This document shows, in pieces, positions 19,789 through 28,446 of a stretch of 64,000 nucleotides of DNA. The DNA is from Lachnospiraceae bacterium (GTDB taxonomy: Bacteria; Bacillota; Clostridia; Lachnospirales; Lachnospiraceae), in NCBI GenBank assembly GCA_910575105.1, contig CAJTDK010000002.1:209988-273987 (forward strand), in the 5' to 3' direction. A program made the translations under genes and the position numbers. A model generated the notes under the pieces. That model did not search any database, was not told where the DNA came from, and was given only the letters and a program-made list of their open reading frames with translations. Each line of letters begins with the position of its first letter. The stretch's first letter is position 1.

Positions 19789-21264
19789 ATGGCAGAGAGA
19801 TATATCATAAGTATAGACCAGAGTACACAGGGGACGAAGGCGCTTTTGTTCGATGAGAGCGGGAGTCTCATCAAGCGCACGGATAAGCCCCACGAGCAGA
19901 TGATCAACGAAAAAGGATGGGTGTCCCACGATCCGTCCGAGATTTATGAAAATGTCGTCGAAGTTGTGCGGATGCTCACGGAGGATATTGATAAAGAGAA
20001 GGTGGCAGGCGTGGGGTTGAGCAACCAGCGGGAGACTTCGCTGGCCTGGGACCGCGTAAGCGGAAAGCCGGTAGGAAATGCTATCGTATGGCAGTGCGCC
20101 AGGGCAGCGGCCATCTGCGAGAGGGTAGAAAAAAAGGGGGAGGCGGAAAATATCCGCAGGAAGACGGGCATGAACCTGTCCCCCTATTTCCCGGCGTCCA
20201 AGATCGCGTGGATCCTGGAAAATGAGGCGGGCGCGAAGGAGAAGGCGGATAAGGGTGAGATCTGCCACGGCACAATCGATAGCTGGCTCATCTACAAGCT
20301 GACCGGGGGAAAGTCCTACAAGACCGATTACTCTAATGCCTCCCGCACCCAGCTTTTTAATATCTTTGAGCTTAAGTGGGATGAGGAGATCTGCAAGCTG
20401 TTCGGGATTGACGTGAAAAATATGGCGCAGGTGTGTGATTCGGATTCGGACTTCGGGGAGACGGATGTTGAAGGGGTGCTCCCTCATCCGGTGCCGATCC
20501 ACGGCGTGTTGGGGGATTCCCATGGCTCACTGTTCGGGCAGGGATGCTTAGAGACCGGCATGACAAAGGCCACTTACGGCACAGGCTCTTCCATTATGAT
20601 GAATATCGGGGAGAAACCGGTGCTCAGTACCCACGGCGTTGTCACGTCTCTGGCATGGAGCATGGGCGGCAAGGTGAATTATGTGCTGGAAGGGAACTTA
20701 AATTATACGGGGGCAGTCATCACGTGGCTTAAGGATGACCTGAAGCTGATCCAGTCTCCGGGCGAGACGGAAGCGCTTGCCAGGGAAGCGGTCAGGGATG
20801 ATTCCCTGTACCTGATCCCGGCATTTTCCGGGCTGGGCGCGCCCTACTGGGACAGTCACGCTGCTGCGGCAATCGTAGGCATGACCAGGACGACAGGGAA
20901 GGCAGAGATCGTTAGGGCAGGCGTGGAATGCATCGCATATCAGATTACGGATATCGTAAAGGCCATGAGCGAGGACGCAGGCGTTAAGGTGGGGGAGCTG
21001 CGCGTAGACGGAGGACCTACCAGGAACGGCTACCTGATGCAGTTCCAGAGCGATATCGCCGAAGCGGTTGTGCAGGTTCCGGATTCTGAGGAACTTTCCG
21101 GCATCGGGCCGGCTTACGCGGCGGGGCTTAGGCTTGGCGTGTGGGATGAGAGCATCTTCGGGAGACTGAAAAGAGTAAAATATGAGCCGGAGATGGAAGG
21201 AGATATCCGGGATAAGAAGTACGCCGGATGGAAAGCGGCGGTGGAGACAGTGCTGACAAAGTAA
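19789..21264 (+). CDS. FGGY-family carbohydrate kinase
   Basis: 491 residues from ATG 19789 (GAGG nine bases upstream); a TTG at 19774 is possible. FGGY signatures: N-terminal phosphate loop YIISIDQSTQGTKALLFDESG, middle motif KATYGTGSSIMMNIG, and C-terminal ATP motif LRVDGGPTRNGYLMQFQSDI. It looks closest to glycerol/xylulose/erythritol kinases. In this operon the natural role is phosphorylation of the ketose made by the isomerase, giving the substrate for the split transketolase. It is last in the operon and is followed by a hairpin terminator. Confidence 0.9.
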   Translation: MAERYIISIDQSTQGTKALLFDESGSLIKRTDKPHEQMINEKGWVSHDPSEIYENVVEVVRMLTEDIDKEKVAGVGLSNQRETSLAWDRVSGKPVGNAIVWQCARAAAICERVEKKGEAENIRRKTGMNLSPYFPASKIAWILENEAGAKEKADKGEICHGTIDSWLIYKLTGGKSYKTDYSNASRTQLFNIFELKWDEEICKLFGIDVKNMAQVCDSDSDFGETDVEGVLPHPVPIHGVLGDSHGSLFGQGCLETGMTKATYGTGSSIMMNIGEKPVLSTHGVVTSLAWSMGGKVNYVLEGNLNYTGAVITWLKDDLKLIQSPGETEALAREAVRDDSLYLIPAFSGLGAPYWDSHAAAAIVGMTRTTGKAEIVRAGVECIAYQITDIVKAMSEDAGVKVGELRVDGGPTRNGYLMQFQSDIAEAVVQVPDSEELSGIGPAYAAGLRLGVWDESIFGRLKRVKYEPEMEGDIRDKKYAGWKAAVETVLTK

Positions 21265-21286
21265 CAAAAGGATGGCCTAGAGATAG

Positions 21287-21326
21287 CAGGGGCAGGTATG
21301 ACTTAGATGAGTCGTATCTGCCCCTG
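21287..21326 (+). terminator. Hairpin terminator of the sugar operon
   Basis: CAGGGGCAG (21287-21295) pairs with CTGCCCCTG (21318-21326), extended inside by TATGACT/AGTCGTA. The following TTTAGGTTTG is only moderately T-rich, so efficiency is uncertain. Confidence 0.7.
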
Positions 21327-21552
21327 TTTAGGTTTGTGTATTGCGGCGCATTGATCTGAGCTGACGCCTCTGGATCCGCATCAAGCAGATTTACGGTTTC
21401 GCAATAGTAACCATGAGTCATTCAGCGCTCCTGATAAGTTATATGTCGGAAAATGTAGAAAAAAGACAAAGAAATCTATATAGTTTTTAATAACTATCCT
21501 GTAATGCGAAAGAGAAAAGCATCCAAAAAAGAGAGGATATATAAACGGCTAT

Positions 21553-22269
21553 ATGGAAAACAGATATACCGAAGAGGGAATCATACAATGCGTTATAGAA
21601 GTATTGATCAGCATACATAAGGGCGACGAGCTGACTATTCAGAAATTGTGCCTGCCGGATGCGCTTTGGAAGTATGACCATAGAGTTGGTGAAAGAAATA
21701 TTGCAGCGGCCAATGGAGCTTCAGGGATTGCCGCGCCGAAAGCCATCTTCCGGTTTGTCCGCCAGGATTACCACATCAAAAGGCTTGACGGGGACCATGC
21801 GGTTGTAACGGGGAATTATAGGATTGAGTTTCCCGCAGGTGTGTGCCTGAAGCCGCTTTACGGGGACTATACAATTGTTCTTGCAGGCAAAAAGGCGGCT
21901 TTTGTCCAGGTTGAGACCGGTCAGGAGCCAGTACTGAGGCACAGGATCACTGCGGTAGATGAGGCGGTTTATAATCTGAAGGAGAGCGATATTTTATACG
22001 TGGAAGCACTGAGGGGACATGCGCTGTGGCATTGCGGGAACACGGTCGTAGAAACGGTAGATACTCTGACTTATCTGGAGACCATATTATCAGAGGATTT
22101 TGTGCGGATACACAGGAGTTTTATCGTAAATAAAAAGAACGCGGCCAGCATACAGAGATGCGGCGGAAGGAACGGGATCGTGGTCATGGCAAATGGAGAT
22201 GTAATACCGGTGCCCTACAAAAAGTATGTCGCTGCGAGGAATAAGCTTTTTGACAGCCAGAGCAGATGA
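21553..22269 (+). CDS. LytTR-domain regulator with NTF2-like N-terminus
   Basis: 238 residues. Residues 1-120 look like an NTF2/SnoaL-type sensor domain (VIEVLISIHKGDELTIQKL, HAVVTGNYRIEF, YTIVLAGKKAAFVQVE). Residues 135-238 are a LytTR DNA-binding domain (ILYVEALRGHALWHCGN, TLTYLETILSEDFVRIHRSF, IVNKKNAASIQR, VPVPYKKYVAARNKLF). No receiver domain, so it is not a standard two-component regulator. LytTR proteins commonly control virulence factors, bacteriocins and competence. It lies 25 bases before the 754-residue gene and so probably regulates it and the toxin-like gene. The ATG at 21553 has a weak ribosome binding site. Confidence 0.85.
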   Translation: MENRYTEEGIIQCVIEVLISIHKGDELTIQKLCLPDALWKYDHRVGERNIAAANGASGIAAPKAIFRFVRQDYHIKRLDGDHAVVTGNYRIEFPAGVCLKPLYGDYTIVLAGKKAAFVQVETGQEPVLRHRITAVDEAVYNLKESDILYVEALRGHALWHCGNTVVETVDTLTYLETILSEDFVRIHRSFIVNKKNAASIQRCGGRNGIVVMANGDVIPVPYKKYVAARNKLFDSQSR

Positions 22270-22294
22270 TAAAAGGAAATGGAGGATGGAAAGT

Positions 22295-24559
22295 ATGGCA
22301 AAAACAGACGAAAACGGCAAAGCAGGTGCCAAGGAGGAACAGGGCGTACAGCCTGGGGAAAAGAAGGATATAGGAGAGAAAATCCAAAAGGCGGTGGATG
22401 AAACGGAGCCTTCGGAAGGAGGAAGCTTTCTGGATACGCTGTACAATAAGATCACCGATGTGATCGGAGGAGAGAACGCCAATCAATATTTTTGCATGGT
22501 ATTTCCCGGAACACTGGTTGAGGCTTCGGATTATTCTTATGATATCAAAGGGGAGAAACCGGCACACGTAAAGGCCAACGAATCAAAGCTGGTGAATAAA
22601 TTATTTGACGCCTGCTTTATGACGGGGGCAGATAACGGAAGACATCTGCAGAATCAGTACCGTATGGCTCTCAATATGCTCTCGCCAAAACTGAACCGGG
22701 ATCTGTTCGAGATGAAGGTGCGGCTGCGGGAAGTTCTCATGACACCTTACTGGTATGATTTTGGGGACGGTACAGGGGACGGTATGACCCTTGAACAGGT
22801 GTTTTACCGCCTGTACAATGAATATGTGACAGCCAAAGCTTCCTGGAACCAGAAGCAGGTCGATAAAAAGGCGGAACTTAAGAGAACGATCATAGATCCG
22901 AATGAAAGAAAGGACGCCTATCTGGAATGGTACGGATTTGTGGCGGAGGCAGAGCGGGTGATGCTTGAGGAGAAACTCGGAAAGGTGCTGAATGTGTTTT
23001 CTCCCAGTGATATGAACATAATCAATGCCATCTTAAACTGCGGTGTCGGGGGAGAGATTGAGAGTGCGCGCTCTTCTATGGACATGGTGGAGGAGCTGAG
23101 TCCGGACGGCGGCTATATATATCCGGTCAGCCTGTATCCGAAAAACTGGTTTGAATTGCTGGATTCTTCATTTACAGGTGTGGATCTTCTGGAAAGCCCG
23201 GCAGCGCTGTCCCAGCAGCTTCATCTTCTGGAGATGCAGCGGAGCAATATTGTCCTGAACATCACGAAGCTAACTTCCGTGATTCCTAAGGATAATGAAG
23301 TGCAAGCGCTGAGAACGGCATATGAAAGGGCAGATGCGGAGTTTAAGAGCCTTGTGGGAAAATGTATGGACGAGGGGATAAATGCCGGTGCAGATCTGAT
23401 CAAATCGGTAGTTCTGCTCTGCAAAAAGAGTGACGACAACAATGAGCTGGAAACCCCGAATCCAGAGGAGGTACAAAGAGTAGCGCAGAAGAGTAAGGGC
23501 GGAAAGGAGATCAATGCATTAAAGCTGATCGATACGATCAAAGTCCATGCTTTAAATTGCTATACCGCCCAGGTGGAGGCAGCAGATGCAGCGGGAAGAG
23601 GCACAGAGGCAGCGCTGGCCTGGTGTGAGGCCAACAATAAGCTTCAGCTAAAGAGTCTTTTGGAACCTTTGAAAGTGCAGCTGGAATCGGTGACCGGCGA
23701 GATTAGGGAGATTAAGGACAAGATTGCACTGTCCAGGGCAGTCCTGTCTGACAACCGTGAAAACAGTGCGGCGGATATTATGCCGAACAAGGCTACGGAA
23801 GGATTTACCCAGATATTGATACAGTCGGATATGTCTTCGGTAAAGAGCGAGTCCGCAAGAGCGTCGGAAAGCTCCTCGAACAGCCACGGCGCGTCCTTCT
23901 TCCTGGGGGGATATTCCAGCAACACATCCCATCAGAAAGCAGTGGAAAAATCGATGGAGCAGGGATCGGAGATAAAGATCCAGATTGGGATGAATATCGC
24001 TAAGGTGCAGATTGAGAGAGAATGGTTTGATCCCGGAGTATTCCTTCTTACAGACAGTATGTACAATTTTTCGGGAAATAAGATTGCTCCGGATACTTCG
24101 GCTGATTTTGCCAGGGACAGTGCGCAGGAGATACAAAAAAGGTTTGATGAGATGAATGACTGTATCTTTCCGGCGTACCCGGTGGCGTTTGTCATCGCAA
24201 AGGATGTGTCCATACGTTTTACATCTCAAAGCACAATGTCTGCTTCCTTTGCGGAGAGTGTGGAGGATCATGCATCCAGAGGAGGAGGCTTCCTGATCTT
24301 TCGGGGAAACAGCTCCAGCGCTTCCGGCTCAAGTCAGTCTGCGGCCGTTGCCAATTCTAATGCGAACAGTATTACAGTCAGGTTTACGGCGCCGCAGATT
24401 CTCGGATATTATATGCAGGCCACGCCGGCGGACAGAAGCGTTCATATCAACAGCACAAGTGATACGGATATGTCGGTCATCGGCTTTGTGTCAAAGTTCA
24501 AAGAAATGATCGAAGAATATAACCGGACATTGCGTGAAAACCGGAAAAAAGAAGCGTAA
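22295..24559 (+). CDS. Large protein of unknown family, co-encoded with ADP-ribosyltransferase-like protein
   Basis: 754 residues from ATG 22295 (GGAGG nine bases upstream); ATG 22286 is an alternative. I do not recognise the family. The first 25 residues are a charged low-complexity leader without a signal peptide. Residues about 30-500 are mainly helical, with likely coiled coil (LEPLKVQLESVTGEIREIKD). Residues about 510-560 and 650-700 are Ser/Gly/Ala-rich with alternating polar/hydrophobic pattern (RASESSSNSHGASFFLGGYS; GGGFLIFRGNSSSASGSSQS). Between them lies a conserved-looking stretch IKIQIGMNIAKVQIEREWF. The Ser-rich stretches recall amphipathic membrane-inserting hairpins of pore-forming toxins, but this is only a guess. 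Confidence 0.75.
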   Translation: MAKTDENGKAGAKEEQGVQPGEKKDIGEKIQKAVDETEPSEGGSFLDTLYNKITDVIGGENANQYFCMVFPGTLVEASDYSYDIKGEKPAHVKANESKLVNKLFDACFMTGADNGRHLQNQYRMALNMLSPKLNRDLFEMKVRLREVLMTPYWYDFGDGTGDGMTLEQVFYRLYNEYVTAKASWNQKQVDKKAELKRTIIDPNERKDAYLEWYGFVAEAERVMLEEKLGKVLNVFSPSDMNIINAILNCGVGGEIESARSSMDMVEELSPDGGYIYPVSLYPKNWFELLDSSFTGVDLLESPAALSQQLHLLEMQRSNIVLNITKLTSVIPKDNEVQALRTAYERADAEFKSLVGKCMDEGINAGADLIKSVVLLCKKSDDNNELETPNPEEVQRVAQKSKGGKEINALKLIDTIKVHALNCYTAQVEAADAAGRGTEAALAWCEANNKLQLKSLLEPLKVQLESVTGEIREIKDKIALSRAVLSDNRENSAADIMPNKATEGFTQILIQSDMSSVKSESARASESSSNSHGASFFLGGYSSNTSHQKAVEKSMEQGSEIKIQIGMNIAKVQIEREWFDPGVFLLTDSMYNFSGNKIAPDTSADFARDSAQEIQKRFDEMNDCIFPAYPVAFVIAKDVSIRFTSQSTMSASFAESVEDHASRGGGFLIFRGNSSSASGSSQSAAVANSNANSITVRFTAPQILGYYMQATPADRSVHINSTSDTDMSVIGFVSKFKEMIEEYNRTLRENRKKEA

Positions 24560-24581
24560 AAGGGTGAGAGGAGGAAGAGGA

Positions 24582-25082
24582 ATGAATCTGAATGAATTGA
24601 TTGCGGAGTACGAAAAGTTTCTGGATCAGATGGCAGAGTGCGAGTGGGAGTCAAAGGAATTATTCCGCGGAGATAACCGGACTTATGAGCAGATTAAGAG
24701 TATGAAGGGCTTTTTCCCGAAAGCTAATGGAAAAAACAGACCGGTGATAAGAGAGCTTATTTATCACTGCACGAAAAACGGATACGGCGGCCCGTTTATC
24801 TCCACATCAAGGAACAAGAATACAGCGTCGGGCTTCGGAAAACTGTACAGGATCAATGCCGGATGCCAGGTGGTGGCACAATCTAACTGGGAACGCATAA
24901 ACAGCTATTATGCGCAGTTTGAGCAGGCACTTGGCAATGGAAGGGATGATTATGCCATAGAGGTGATAAACGGTGCAGGCTTCTGTAAAAGACAGCTACA
25001 TGCGGCTTTACAGTATCATCAGGCACAGGATGAGGTGCTGGTAATAAATCACATTCCGATTCAGGCTATCAAGGAAGTATAA
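24582..25082 (+). CDS. ADP-ribosyltransferase toxin-like protein (enterotoxin A-type fold)
   Basis: 166 residues from ATG 24582 (AGAGGAGGAAGAGGA). It shows the three marks of an R-S-E ADP-ribosyltransferase: LFRGDNR with Arg29 (cholera/pertussis-type NAD-binding Arg), PFISTSRN with Ser74-Thr75-Ser76, and YHQAQDEVLVINHIPIQAI with Gln149-Asp150-Glu151, placed as ExE is in cholera toxin A1 (EQEVSALGGIP). Here the first Glu is Gln, giving QxE, which in C3-type enzymes goes with Asn rather than Arg targets. No signal peptide, no B-subunit gene and no recognised immunity gene. It follows the 754-residue gene by 22 bases. Family inferred from motifs only; activity and target unknown. Confidence 0.72.
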   Translation: MNLNELIAEYEKFLDQMAECEWESKELFRGDNRTYEQIKSMKGFFPKANGKNRPVIRELIYHCTKNGYGGPFISTSRNKNTASGFGKLYRINAGCQVVAQSNWERINSYYAQFEQALGNGRDDYAIEVINGAGFCKRQLHAALQYHQAQDEVLVINHIPIQAIKEV

Positions 25083-25104
25083 CAACACGGCATCAAAATA
25101 AAGG

Positions 25105-25135
25105 AGGGGTTTCTCGCAACAGATGAGAACCCCTC
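25105..25135. terminator. Bidirectional terminator between toxin-like gene and glgD
   Basis: AGGGGTTTCTC (25105-25115) pairs with GAGAACCCCT (25125-25134). On the minus strand it is followed by CTTTATTTT, so it best ends the glgC-glgD transcript; on the plus strand the tail is TGTTATCTT. Confidence 0.75.
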
Positions 25136-25181
25136 TGTTATCTTAGATGATCTTAAATTATCTTAAATATCTCAAGCTATC

Positions 25182-26306
25182 TCAAATCACATCATACCGT
25201 TTTACATAGTGCGGATCGCCCTCATTGGCAACCACTTCCTTCACTTTCGTCAGCTTTGCATTGCGGTCGATGACAAGATTTTCCGCATGCACTCCGGCGC
25301 CGATGACTACATCCGACAGGATCACGCAGTTTTTGACTATGGCGCCTTCCTTGATGGTACAGCCTCGTCCTATTACGCTGTTGTCAACAGTGCCCTCGAT
25401 CAGACATCCGTTGGAGATGACAGAATTCTTCGCGTTGCCCTCTTCGGAATAGTGGGTAGGGCTTGAATCGTTCGTCCTAGTGTAGATCGGCCAGTTGGCG
25501 TCGAACAGTGAGCTTGCAGCGTTGTAATCAGTAAGCGCAATATTAGCATTATAGTAGCCCTTAAAGTCTGTGATCGCTGCGAAGTAGCCGCGGTGAGAAG
25601 CGCCGCGCACATCTAAAGCGCCGTTCTCGCCGCATTCGCTGCTGATGATATCAGACAGAGTGTAAAGAGAAGACGTCTTTTTCGCCTTTTTGATCAGATC
25701 GATGAAAAGCTCCTTCTTCATCACATAAGTATCCATGAAAATGTTGCGGTTCTTTGCATTGCCGCGGTTCTTTTCGATTGAGAGGACTCCCTTTTGCTTG
25801 TTCAGGTTCAGGATGTCACAGTTAACATAAGCATCCTTCGCATTGTCAACGGACTGGTATAACAGAGTAACATCTGCCCCGGACTCAATGTGGGTATTCA
25901 GCAGGGCACTGAAATCCTGCGTATATACCATGTAGCTTGGAGCGACGATCACGTATGGCTCCTTGGCATAGGTGATGCTCTCCAGATTTTCCATGTATGC
26001 GGAAATGTCATTGTTGTACATGTCGTGGTCGATCATGCTGTCGGCGAATAACATATGGAGCTTGCCGCGCTTGGAGTTGATGTTGTAATGACGACCGGAG
26101 CCGAGATGCTCGATCAGCGAGCGTGGCTTGGCATTTAAGTAGACTTGAATGTGATCCATGCCGCTGTTGCTCATATTGGAGATCGGGAAGTCCACAACGC
26201 GGTATCTTCCAAGGAATGAAAACGCTGCAACCGGGCGGTAATCATGAAGACCCTCTACCCAGATATGATTCCCGGCAAAACTTATGATTCCTAATGCTTC
26301 ACACAT
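25182..26306 (-). CDS. glgD: Glucose-1-phosphate adenylyltransferase subunit GlgD
   Basis: 374 residues. ADP-glucose pyrophosphorylase-like nucleotidyltransferase lacking the catalytic GGxGxRL loop of GlgC (here ISFAGNHIWVEGLHDYRP), as expected for the modulatory GlgD subunit. VDFPISNMSNSGMDHIQVY and a C-terminal left-handed beta-helix (GRGCTIKEGAIVKNCVILSD) are present. In Firmicutes GlgD pairs with GlgC to raise its activity in glycogen synthesis. It starts one base after the glgC stop, so the two are translationally coupled. Confidence 0.95.
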   Translation of the reverse strand: MCEALGIISFAGNHIWVEGLHDYRPVAAFSFLGRYRVVDFPISNMSNSGMDHIQVYLNAKPRSLIEHLGSGRHYNINSKRGKLHMLFADSMIDHDMYNNDISAYMENLESITYAKEPYVIVAPSYMVYTQDFSALLNTHIESGADVTLLYQSVDNAKDAYVNCDILNLNKQKGVLSIEKNRGNAKNRNIFMDTYVMKKELFIDLIKKAKKTSSLYTLSDIISSECGENGALDVRGASHRGYFAAITDFKGYYNANIALTDYNAASSLFDANWPIYTRTNDSSPTHYSEEGNAKNSVISNGCLIEGTVDNSVIGRGCTIKEGAIVKNCVILSDVVIGAGVHAENLVIDRNAKLTKVKEVVANEGDPHYVKRYDVI

Positions 26307-26307
26307 A

Positions 26308-27447
26308 TTACTCTACCCCCTTTACACGTTTTGCCACAAGCTCGATGTGTTCGCTGTTGGCGCTGCCCACCTTCGCGCCCTTGCCGATCTTGACGTCATT
26401 AGCTACGAGGGCGCGCTTCACAACAGCGCCTTCCTCCACTTCAACGCCCGGCATCAGTACGCTGTCGATGACCTTCGCGCCTTTTCCTACCTTTGCCCCA
26501 GTGAACAGGACAGAATTCTTCACCTCACCGTCTACAACGCAGCCCTGGGTGATATATGCGCGCCTGATATCAGCGTTAGGTCCAAGATACTGCGGCAGCG
26601 TGGTGGTATCTTCCGTATAGATCTTCCAGGTCGGGTCGCTTAAGTCAAGGTCATTGTCAGAATCTAAAAGATCCATGTTCGCTTCCCAGAGGGAATCGAT
26701 GGTTCCCACATCCTTCCAGTAGCCCTTGAACTTGTAGGCAACAAGCCTGCGGTTGTCCGCCAGAAGAGCAGGGATGATGTCCTTGCCGAAGTCGTGGCTT
26801 GACTCGCCATTCTTCATATCGGCAATAAGCATCTTGCGCAGTGTCTTCCAGCTGAATATGTAGATACCCATAGACGCGAGATTGCTCTTCGGGTGTTCGG
26901 GCTTCTCCTCGAAATCTACGATGTTGCCGTTCTCGTCTGTATTCATGATACCGAAGCGGCTCGCTTCCTTCTTAGGCACCTCGATGACCGCGATGGTAGC
27001 GTCTGCACCGCACTCCTTGTGATGCGCCAGCATCTTAGCATAATTCATCTTATAGATGTGGTCTCCGGAAAGAACAAGGAGGTAATCCGGTGAATAAGAG
27101 TCAATGAAATCAATGTTCTGGGAGATCGCATCCGCTGTCCCGCGGTAAACGTCCAGATTAGCATCTGCTTTTTCACGGGGCGGCAGTACGAATACACCGC
27201 TGTCCCTTGCGTCAAGACCCCAGCGGCCGCCGGCTGCGACATAGCTGTTGAGCAATACAGATTCATATTGGGTAAGAACGCCTACAACGTCAATACCGCT
27301 GTTGGCACAGTTGCTGAGCGGAAAATCCACGATGCGGTATTTCCCGCCATATGAAACAGCCGGTTTCGCAACTTTATTAGTCAAATCATGAAGACGGCTG
27401 CCGCGGCCGCCGGCCAAAATCATGGCTAACATATTGTTTTGTTTCAT
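26308..27447 (-). CDS. glgC: Glucose-1-phosphate adenylyltransferase (catalytic)
   Basis: 379 residues. Makes ADP-glucose from ATP and glucose-1-phosphate, the first committed step of glycogen synthesis. Catalytic loop [16 protein letters not shown] (residues 8-23), substrate motif [40 protein letters not shown], and a C-terminal beta-helix ([20 protein letters not shown]). Promoter on the minus strand: TATAAT at 27480-27485 with a weak TGGAAA 17 bases upstream; ribosome binding site AGAGAGGACTC. Confidence 0.96.
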   Translation of the reverse strand: MKQNNMLAMILAGGRGSRLHDLTNKVAKPAVSYGGKYRIVDFPLSNCANSGIDVVGVLTQYESVLLNSYVAAGGRWGLDARDSGVFVLPPREKADANLDVYRGTADAISQNIDFIDSYSPDYLLVLSGDHIYKMNYAKMLAHHKECGADATIAVIEVPKKEASRFGIMNTDENGNIVDFEEKPEHPKSNLASMGIYIFSWKTLRKMLIADMKNGESSHDFGKDIIPALLADNRRLVAYKFKGYWKDVGTIDSLWEANMDLLDSDNDLDLSDPTWKIYTEDTTTLPQYLGPNADIRRAYITQGCVVDGEVKNSVLFTGAKVGKGAKVIDSVLMPGVEVEEGAVVKRALVANDVKIGKGAKVGSANSEHIELVAKRVKGVE

Positions 27448-27803
27448 AATGAGTCCTCTCTTTCATAGTGTTGATTTATATTATACAATTATTTCTCAGC
27501 ATTTTCCACGTATTTAGACAAAAAAACCATATTTTCTGTAAAAAAATCATTGAAAAAATACAAAACAGATAAACATACTGATGATAAATAAACAATATTG
27601 ATCTATTTTAACCTGTTTTCATGTATAATGTACTTGTACAACATTTGTATTCTTTGGGGAACGGAAAAATGACATTTAATTGTTATGAGAATTAATTTAC
27701 TTTTTTGCGTGTTTTTGTAGTATAATAATAGTCAGTACAAGAGATATTTTTTAACCGGGAGCCGGCAGCTTAAGTGCCGGGGCCGTGCAGAGGAGGGATT
27801 GTA
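27448..27803. other. Divergent intergenic region glgC / kinase-like gene
   Basis: AT-rich, no supported gene. It holds the minus-strand glgC promoter (-10 at 27480-27485), a plus-strand TATAAT at 27624-27629 and another at 27721-27726 that probably drives the kinase-like gene; -35 boxes for the last two are weak. GAGCCGGCAGCTTAAGTGCCGGGGC near 27761 could form a small leader hairpin. Confidence 0.5.
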
Positions 27804-28421
27804 ATGACAGCTCATAAGATCATAACAATTGGAAGACAGTTCGGAAGCGGGGGGCATGAGGTCGGGAATCTTCTTGCGACACGTCTGGATATTCCGCTCT
27901 ATGACAATAATCTGGTGCGGATGGTGGCTAAGAAGCTGGATATCCGTGAGGAGACGGCGCGTGCCGTGGACGAGACGACGCTCAACAGCTTTCTTGCAGG
28001 ATATGTGCTTGCTCCCATGGAGTATGCGAAGAACGCAGGAAGCATAGAGACGATCCAGCCGCTCAATGAGCAGGTGTATGAGCTCCAGACAGACATTATC
28101 AGGAAGCTTGCCTATCAGGGGCCGTGCGTGATCGTGGGGCGGTGCGCGGATTATGTGCTTAAGGGCTTTGCAGACTGCATAGACGTGTTCATCTGCGCTG
28201 ACAGGGAGGATAGGATCAGGCGGATCTCGAAGCGGTATGATCTGTCAGAGCGCAAGGCGGCCGACCGGATCGCGAAGGTTGACAGAGAGCGTAAATATTA
28301 CTATGAGTCCCATACCGGCCGGGAGTGGGGAAGCATGGATACATACCAGATCATGCTGAATGTCAGCAGGCTCGGCGTTGAAAGAATGGTGGATATGCTA
28401 GAGATGATTTATAAAGCGTAA
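27804..28421 (+). CDS. Cytidylate kinase-like family protein
   Basis: 205 residues from ATG 27804 (GAGGAGGGATTGTA). N-terminal P-loop-like motif IITIGRQFGSGGHEVGNLLA (residues 6-25), then YDNNLVRMVAKK, CVIVGRCADYVLKG and ICADREDRIRRISKRYDLSE. This is the cytidylate-kinase-like group (PF13189) common in Clostridia and Bacteroidetes, distinct from Cmk itself. Substrate not established. It precedes the membrane-protein gene by 25 bases and may share its transcript. Confidence 0.88.
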   Translation: MTAHKIITIGRQFGSGGHEVGNLLATRLDIPLYDNNLVRMVAKKLDIREETARAVDETTLNSFLAGYVLAPMEYAKNAGSIETIQPLNEQVYELQTDIIRKLAYQGPCVIVGRCADYVLKGFADCIDVFICADREDRIRRISKRYDLSERKAADRIAKVDRERKYYYESHTGREWGSMDTYQIMLNVSRLGVERMVDMLEMIYKA

Positions 28422-28446
28422 AGGAGTGTTGGAAGGTTAATTGTAT

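Noticed and set aside
23644-24271. Long minus-strand frames inside the 754-residue gene
   Set aside because: They lie wholly opposite a coherent coding frame and show no recognisable protein features.
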